Part shown: in pieces, positions 57,000-64,000 of the stretch
Position numbering within the stretch: position 1 is the first letter of the stretch
Layout of the letters: each line of letters begins with the position of its first letter
From: Rhexocercosporidium sp. MPI-PUGE-AT-0058
Lineage: Eukaryota > Ascomycota > Leotiomycetes > Helotiales
Direction of reading: 5' to 3'
Length of the DNA stretch: 64,000 bases
Assembly: GCA_020746875.1 (NCBI GenBank)
Contig: JAGTJL010000011.1
Coordinates: 620,001-684,000, forward strand
Notes under the pieces: generated by a model
Databases searched by the model: none
What the model saw: the letters and a program-made list of their open reading frames with translations, nothing else
Told to the model about the DNA's origin: nothing
Program-made: the position numbers and the translations under genes

Positions 57000-59340
57000 A
57001 TATCGAGGCTTATTAACGTAAAGTTAAAGCCGCTAAAACTATTTAAAGATATTAAACTTAAAGACTTTCAGCTTGAGATTGCCTGAGCTTCTAAGCTGGA
57101 GTTCAAGATAGTAATTGAGATATATATATCTTATAGTAATAATAAAACGCAATTAATAATTCGTATAAATAAGATAAGGAAGAGAGCAAATACAAGACTA
57201 AGGAAGCCCTTATACTTAAAGCGAATACGCTTAATAAGTATATGTTTATTTTACGTACGCGGGTTAATAAGTATAAATACTTTTATACATTTAATTCCTA
57301 TATTAATAATAATAATTTAAATAAGGAGACTAAAGAGCTTATATTCTATATTAATGTCAAATCGAAAGAGCTATAAGATATTTTAAGGGAAGTTTTAAAA
57401 AATATATACGATATCAGTTTAATAGAAGATAAGCCTTCTATAAGTCTTCTTTTAGGAGGGCATAATATGGCTTTAACTCGGACTTAGGTCGAGCGAAATC
57501 TATTTTATTATTTTCTCCCCGAACTTGAATCATATTAAAGTAGCTTTTAGATTAATAATATAGATGTAATATTTATAAAGCACCTTAACTTATTAATCGA
57601 TAGCATCAGGGAGATTTACATGCTTACTACTTAGCGTTTATTCCTACTCTTAAAGCATAGTGAAATTATATATAATTTATTTCTAATGCTCTTTAAATTA
57701 AATACCCCGGTATATATTACTTATTTCGGTACCCAGAAACCGTAATATATTATATATGATTCTGCTAAAAAGAAGACTACTAGATTGAAAAATCAGTACT
57801 TAAGTATGGATTACCGATTTTTCGATTTAATAGCAAAATATTTAGTAAAGCCTTTATTAAGCTAATTATTTCAAAATTCCGGAGGACGAAGCGTATTAAT
57901 ACCTTTCTAACTTTCCCCCTTAAGTAGTACTTAAACAAAAATCAAATCAAGTCAGACTTCGTTAAATATAATCAAAAGTTCGTCCGCTTAATAAGTACTC
58001 ATTATTACTACTATTAAGGTAAAGTATTTTTTATAAAAGATAAAGACCCGGTAAGGGTATCTGTCGATAGCCGAGTTATGGTCGATGTCGATTTCTTTTG
58101 GAAAATGAATCCTAATTATATTAAATTATGTGCTAATTTAACTAGGATAAAGTGGGCATCGCTTCTAAAATTTAACTAAGTTAAGTATAATAATATTAAA
58201 CTATTAGAATTAAAGGAAGACGAATTACTTATTTACTATCCTATTATTCCAGGCTTTAATTTAAATAAGAAGCTATAAGGTGAGTTTTTCCGATTTAGAT
58301 TAATATATTTATTAAATTAATTTATATACGTAGTAAAGTTTATTATCGCTAATATTAAAGATATTAAATGGTCACCCTTACCTTACGCTTGTCTTTCGAT
58401 TTCCGACGAGTAAAGAAATATTATTATGGCTCTCGTAAAGGCTCGCCTTAATCCTAATATAGCGTTTAACGACTTTATTACAGGAAAGGGAAAGGGTCTT
58501 ATTATGCTCTTATAATATGACTTTATACTAGTTCTTTTAATATAATACTGACATATAGAAGTAGGCTACTAGAAGTCGGAAAAACCCTAACAGTAGAAGC
58601 GGTTTCTGAGCGCCTGAAAAGGCCCGTTTATTTAGTACGTTTTTCTGTTTTATACCCTGCTAAGCTTAGCCTAATCGACTAAATCTCTGTTAGAGAATTG
58701 CCTCTCGAGCCAGCGAAACTAAAATATCGACTCTTTCGAATCTTTAAGACTGCCAACTATTAAAATGCCATTCTTTTTCTGGATAAAGCGAATATCTTTC
58801 TCGAGCGACGTTCGCCCGAAAATTTGGCCCGTAATAGCTTTATTTCTGTATTTCTCTATAAGCTAAAATATTACGAGGGAATAATATTCTTAATAATAAA
58901 CCGAGTATTTTAATTTAACGAAGCGATTCTTAGCCGAACTTATCTTATACTAAGATATAATAACTTAATTAAAAAGAGAAGGAAGTAAATTTAAAAGAAT
59001 TTCCTTTCTCGAGCAATCATTTCTTTAGAAAAGGCATATATTATTAATAAGGAACTAGGCTAATTAGCTAGTAACAAGTTTAACAGTCGGTAGGTAAGGT
59101 TACTTCAAAGAATCTTTAGCGTTAGTCTTATTAATAATTCTTTTTTTTAAATTAAGAATATTATAGCTTTTGCTTATACGTTCGCGACTCGAGAGGGGAG
59201 TAATATCTGTTTTTCATACGTATAAAAGGCTATAAAGGTAAATAAGAAGTTTTTCCGGGAGTTTTACGGAAAAAATTATATTAATAGCACTTACGGTTAG
59301 CCGTATTCTGATTAAAATTTTAAATATAAGTGGCTATCTT
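57000..59340 (+). pseudogene. AAA+ ATPase with long N-terminal region, RIP-degraded
   Basis: Plus-strand reading across frames: VERNLFYYFLPELESY near 57,490, HLNLLIDSIREIYMLTT, LFKLNTPVYITYFGTQKP near 57,700, THYYYYKGKVFFIKDKD and PVRVSVDSRVMVDVDFFWKM (58,050-58,105), LTRIKWASLLKFN, ELKEDELLIYYPIIPGFNL near 58,220, IANIKDIKWSPLPYACLSI and MALVKARLNPNIAFNDFITG. The GKGKGLIMLL segment (58,490-58,515) leads into the place of the Walker A loop, which is destroyed. Then SFLEQ, VISVFHTYKRL and a C-terminal motif cluster to about 59,330. This is a common Pezizomycotina AAA ATPase family of unknown role. Many stops and frame changes; no function remains. Confidence 0.75.
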
Positions 59341-61199
59341 TTATTTTTTATAATTATTTAATATATATATATAAACTTATCTAATTCGAGTATATGATTA
59401 TATATAAGGATTAAGGTAATAAAAGGCCCAAGTGCGCCAGTCGCTTATGCATATTATTACTTAATATCTGATTTGAGTTCTAAGGGTTCTGGGATCTCTC
59501 TTCTTATTATATATATAAGCCTTCCTCTCCTTAAGTTTATTTTCAAACGATAGTCCTACCTCTGTCTTAGCTGTAGCAGACTGCTCTTCAATTACTTTAA
59601 TAACTTACGGCATTAACGTCGGCAAACTAACTCATAATAACTAATCAATTATACTTAACTATAAGATTTTAAGAGAAACCTCCTTATATTATTCTATTAT
59701 ATATAACGGCCAACTTATTATTATTAAAAGAAGCTTATTCTTCTAGCAGTTTCCGTTATATACGACTCACAATTTATATTATTAATTATTGGATATTTAA
59801 CCTCCTCTCTGGCTTTCTCGTTATCCTTAAGACTAAAACCGTTACTTAAATCAGCATTTTACCCTTATTATCGTATGCTATTCTATTTTTACTTTTATTT
59901 GAGATTAATAAGCTCTCCGAGAAGATTAACGACTTTACTCTGATTTAATTCACTGCTTTAGTTGTATGGCGCTACTTTCGACTCTTTGTTAACCTTTACT
60001 CCTTTTAGCGATATAAGCTAATAAGTCTTCTTATAATCCGAATTATAAGTCCAAAAAATATTATAATAATTCTACTTATTATCTTAATCTTAAAGATAGA
60101 TAATCCCGACTTTAAAAAGTATTTTACGACTTATTTAATTAATAAACCCGCGGAGGTTATTATTATTATAAATACGGATTTCAAGGCTGCGGAGGTTAAT
60201 AAACAGTTATTGAATATCCGTGATAAGATTTAAGGAAGCTCTTCTAGCTTTTTAAGTAAACTCGGTCCAACTGACATTTCCAGAGTCGATGTTCGAGTCA
60301 CGTATATTAGTATCGCCGACAAACGCTGCCAAATAACATATGTTATTTAATATATCCAGACTCGCCTAATCATATTCCTTAATAATCACGTGTTTCTGCT
60401 GCGTTTATTTCTAGACTTTGTCGTGCCTGTTTTCGAAAATCTATGCGTTAGCTTATACGGGACTAAGAAGGCTGTCCGTCGTAAGCATCCCGAGGCTCAC
60501 TCGCTTTAAGGAAGATATTAAGAGTTATTCTGGAACGTTATAAGAGCCCTTTATCTAGCCCGACATAACTTCGAGATCCGAGCTACTAACGCTATAAATA
60601 AAGGAGTCTTTATAATCTCGGGACAAGCATTAGTTATACTAACTGAGATCGTCTAAAATAATAATTTCCGTAAAGTATTTATTAACGAACGCTTCCTCTT
60701 TAGCTTATTCGGTCTACTAAACCCCGATAATAATAATTTTATTATATATTAAGTCTTACGCTATCCGCAAAACTACGAAATAAAGATCTAATATACCGAT
60801 AATATTATAATAAAAACGACACTCGGCTAATATCTAAAGTTCCCGGCGTAGTATCTACGTTAAACACGCATAACGTTCCGGTCGAACTCCTGCGCTCTAA
60901 TTACCGATCGTACAGTATAGCGGCGCTTGCCGTGGACCGTATAAATTACTTATATCCTAAGCTTATTTAATTTAATACTTTTCTGGGATGTTAAGATGCT
61001 TTATACTCTTACTAAAACTAACTTCTATTTGGAATCAAGAAACTAAATGCAAATTCTTTTAGTCTTTAAAAATTAAATCTACTTTACTAAACTTATTAAA
61101 TTAATATTATATTTTCGGCGTTATTTTATAAATTTCTTCTTATTCTTCTTTCCAATCCCGGCTTATTTTCTTTTCGCTTACTGCTATTTACTCCTCAAG
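59341..61199. other. AT-rich, unidentified coding-like stretch
   Basis: Between 60,270 and 60,900 long stretches lack dense stops on both strands (for example NLCVSLYGTKKAVRRKHPEA on plus), less decayed than the surroundings. I cannot assign a family; the N-terminal part of the BCS1-like relic is one possibility. Confidence 0.35.
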
Positions 61200-62050
61200 T
61201 TATAAGCAGGTATTATATTCTAAAACTATAATTAAATAAGTAGAAACTTAAGAGCCAGTCGAATAAAGCCTTTTCTATTACTAATAAAGCAGCAGCAGCT
61301 AAAGCAGACTCTAAACGAAAATGAAAACTAGTGATAAGGATGATATTCTTACTTTACTATTATACTTAAGTTATGGAAAAACCCGCACCGCCGCCCTAAG
61401 TATTATTACTTTATCCTCTTATTATTAAATTACTCCTTATCTTTTTATAAAAATTAACGATTTAGTATTCTTATGATTATTAATAAAGGATTGAGAAAGT
61501 TTTAATTATTTATTTAACACTGCCGCTAAAGGCCGTTTTCGACCTTATAACGACGTCGATCGGTTAATTGGTTTATTTAAATAAGAGAGTCGCAAGGAAG
61601 GGTATCTTTACCGGCCTTTTTGAACGTTCTTAATAATATTAATTCGTAGGAAGGACGGGTACTAATCATAACGACGAACCACGCGGAGGTCTCGACGCTA
61701 TATTAATTCGGCTAGGCCGAATTAATATAAAGCTAGAGCTTAGGTACATTAACTAGGATACTAACGCTCGACTCTTCTGCGCCTTATTTATACGCGACGA
61801 TATCTTATTAGACGGGAGCCGGCGAGGAAATGAAGTCACGCTCAAAAAGCTAATAACAGAATTTGCAAATAAAATACCGGAATAAGAGTTTAGCCCGGCT
61901 GAGATCCAGTCGTTTTTGCTGAAATATAAGCGGTCGCTTTATATAGCAGTGGAAAATGTCTAGGAATAAGTGGTTAAAACCAAGAAAGGAAAAAGGAAAA
62001 TAAAAAAAGTAGATTCTTAAGTGCTTTAAGAAGGCGGTAATATTCTTAAT
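61200..62050 (+). pseudogene. BCS1-like AAA ATPase relic
   Basis: Plus-strand fragments in family order: NKAFSITNKAAAAKADSKRK near 61,272 (the variable insert fungal members carry after the Walker B region), FLNVLNNINS, stop, EGRVLIITTNHAEV (61,617-61,693; sensor-1 Asn kept), a one-base shift, DAILIRLGRINIKLELRYIN (the LDxALIRPGRVD segment), LFCALFIRDD, and LITEFANKIPE, stop, EFSPAEIQSFLLKYKRS (61,852-61,932), which is the hallmark C-terminal segment, followed by a basic tail. Yeast Bcs1 translocates the Rieske protein across the mitochondrial inner membrane; expanded fungal paralogues have mostly unknown roles. Dead copy. Confidence 0.8.
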
Positions 62051-64000
62051 TAATTTAGCGTTACGCATTTGCATTTCTAGTTATTTAATAAGTGCGTTAA
62101 AGAGTCCGGTTATTAATACGCGCCAAAGAGTTTAAGGCTAACTTTAGCGTGTATAAATTAAAAATATAAACGCGTCAGAGAGGTTTAGTTATACTTATAA
62201 GTTTTGTTTTCTATTTTTATCTATTAATATTCATACTGGCTTATGTAATATATAATAGCTAAATACATATCTCGAAGATTAGAAATTCGTGATTTGTTTA
62301 ATAATATCTTTAGTTATAACGGGAGCAGCTGGACAAGTAAAGTGCGTCGGGAGTGGCTGAAATATTAAGAATCTGAACAAGCAGCTGGATAACAGGCGAT
62401 AAACGAGGCTTTTAATTCGGTTCGGTATATACGATTAAATTAATTAGTTTACTAAGACGTACATGCCCTTAATATTATATTTTTATTTCAAGAAAAACTA
62501 TTACTAATCTTCTTTCTGCCTTATTTAAAAAGGCGTCGTCTTTAAGCTTTTATTATAATATAAAAAAACTACTTTATATTTTTTACATTTATAAATATAA
62601 CTAATATAATCTTTTAAACTCGTAATATCTGGCGTGTGAATATCGTCGTTGGCAATAACCTTAAATAATAAACGAGCTTTAAGCATTACTTATAAGTCAA
62701 AGGACCCAGAACGATTCGACTTATAAAAGGATGCTTATAAAAGAACCGTAGAAGTTGGCATTATTATTAGCTCTATCTGTAAGATAAAATCTAATATTAC
62801 TAGAAATTATCCCTTCCGCTAAAGATATTTATATATTATAAATTCTATTACGAAACGCCGAGAGTCCCTTTTATTAGCTAAACGCTTATATTACTTAACC
62901 GCTCAAACCAGATTTAGCTATAATAATATCATAATTTAAGGAAAGCAACTTTAGATTCGGGCTATTTAGAGTATTATTTATAATTTATAAAGTTTTTAGA
63001 ATTTTTTAAGTATTTTAAATATTATCTTTTTTTGGCGTTCGAACAGGGTATAATTAGGCGGTTGAGTGGTTTAGGCGTTTGGCTCGGAATAGAGGTCTAC
63101 GAACGGGTCTCTACCGTTTACCGATAGAAGTAATAATTTAATTACGTTAATATCGTAGTAATATTTGGAGGTGCTTACCTGTGAAGTGATAGGTATCCCT
63201 TTAAGCGAACTCGCATTATAATAGGCTATAACGGCAGGTTCTGGCCTAGGAGACAAGTTCTAATTAAGTAACTTTCGGGCTACTTTATACTAATATTTCC
63301 CGAGGCTATTAAAGATTTAATATTAATTATTAGCTCCTGAGTCTTCAGGCATAAAATTAATAGATATTCAATTATAAACGTTTTTTTCTACTATTATTCT
63401 TTCTTAAGACCTCGTATTATTTAAAATAAAATAGTTATATAATATTAAGCATTACCTAGCGGGCATCAGGATGACCACAAATAGAGAGAGCGGTAATAAT
63501 AATAAGTCGTATAGCCCCTTATTCTTAGAGACCTTTATTTATTATACGGCTGATCGATATTCAACTTTTAAAGTACTTACCTAATAGAGCCGGGTATCCT
63601 AGCGTCCTCCGGTGTAAAAATAATATAAACAGTCGAAGGAGTCGTAGTAAAGCTCCCGGGAGGTACTTTAATAGCGGATTCTTCCTTACCCGTCTTCTTC
63701 TTCTATATGCTCGAACGCCTTAAGACGATTAAGCGCGAAGGCTGGCGACGATCTGGCATTTCTTAATACGTCTTTTTAAATCTTTTATCTTTTTCAAAAC
63801 TAATGATTTCGCAGCTGCGAGTCGATCTCCGATTATATATATCGCATATCGCTTATTACTATATTTATACTTTATTTTCTATTTTTAAAAATTAATATCC
63901 TATATTACACGAAAATGGCCTTTGTTTATAATATAGCTGAGGCGCTTATTAAAGATATCACACCGATAAATGAAGTCATAAAGCATAAGAAGAACCGACA
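62051..64000. other. AT-rich, nothing identified
   Basis: Continues to the right edge with no relic I can name. A minus frame at 63,071-63,256 has no motif. Confidence 0.5.

Larger units (their letters stand above)
38070..64000. other. AT-rich, RIP-like heterochromatic block
   Basis: From about 38,070 to the window end the DNA turns strongly AT-rich and dense in TA, with CA and TG scarce. Almost no frame exceeds 75 codons. Relics of coding genes can still be read by ignoring stops, and their stops fall at former Trp or Gln codons. This is the pattern RIP leaves on duplicated DNA in Pezizomycotina. The right edge is outside the window, so it could be an AT isochore, a pericentromeric or a subtelomeric block. 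Confidence 0.85.

Noticed and set aside
38070..64000. Giant Starship-type element
   Set aside because: A ferric reductase at the left edge and a cargo-like mix of genes suggested it, but I see no DUF3435 captain, no element ends, and the reductase lies in normal-GC DNA 37 kb away.

Overview
This window looks like chromosomal DNA of a filamentous ascomycete (Pezizomycotina; the order cannot be fixed from sequence alone). The evidence is short GT-AG introns with CTAAC/CTGAC-type branch sites, fungal-only families (HET, Clr5, FunK1, Gfd2-like nuclease), a ferric reductase C-terminus, and a sharp change from a gene-bearing, GC-balanced part (1 to about 38,060) to an extremely AT-rich part (about 38,070 to 64,000). 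The AT-rich part has the look of repeat-induced point mutation (RIP): dense TpA, almost no open frames, and Trp and Gln codons turned into stops.

Gene-bearing part, left to right: the C-terminus of a ferric reductase (2-562, +); a broken HET-domain gene (2387-5964, +) interrupted by about 1.5 kb that carries an intact DEDD-type (Gfd2/YDR514C-like) nuclease ORF on the other strand; a four-exon casein kinase 1 gene of the Hrr25/Hhp1 type (7902-9469, -) with a 12-nt first exon; a long gene-poor interval with microsatellites; a dead piggyBac-type element with 18-bp inverted repeats (14124-16165); a Clr5-domain gene with a shifted tail (18017-19576, +); a gene-free stretch with degenerate duplications and a small AT-rich island; a secreted GPI-anchored Cys/Ser/Thr protein (24062-24772, +); a six-exon kinase/zinc-knuckle/helical-domain protein (27717-30714, +); a Ysc84-domain protein (32121-32871, -) with an abnormal exon junction; a broken DHA1-type MFS transporter (33816-35724, -); and a hAT transposase relic (36531-38060, -) against the AT-rich boundary.

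AT-rich part: almost every frame is closed, but reading through stops reveals relics of ordinary fungal multigene families rather than of retrotransposons: a FunK1 kinase (44.85-47.12 kb, -), a second fungal kinase with an HNDINPSN-type loop (53.05-53.88 kb, -), an AAA ATPase with a long N-terminal region (57.0-59.3 kb, +) and a BCS1-like AAA ATPase (61.2-62.05 kb, +). It also holds a four-copy ~155-bp tandem repeat, a ~30-bp minisatellite and unidentified relics.

There is no operon-like organisation. Functional themes are iron reduction, signalling kinases, self/non-self recognition (HET), and turnover of mobile or duplicated DNA by RIP. I found no tRNA, rRNA or CRISPR array.
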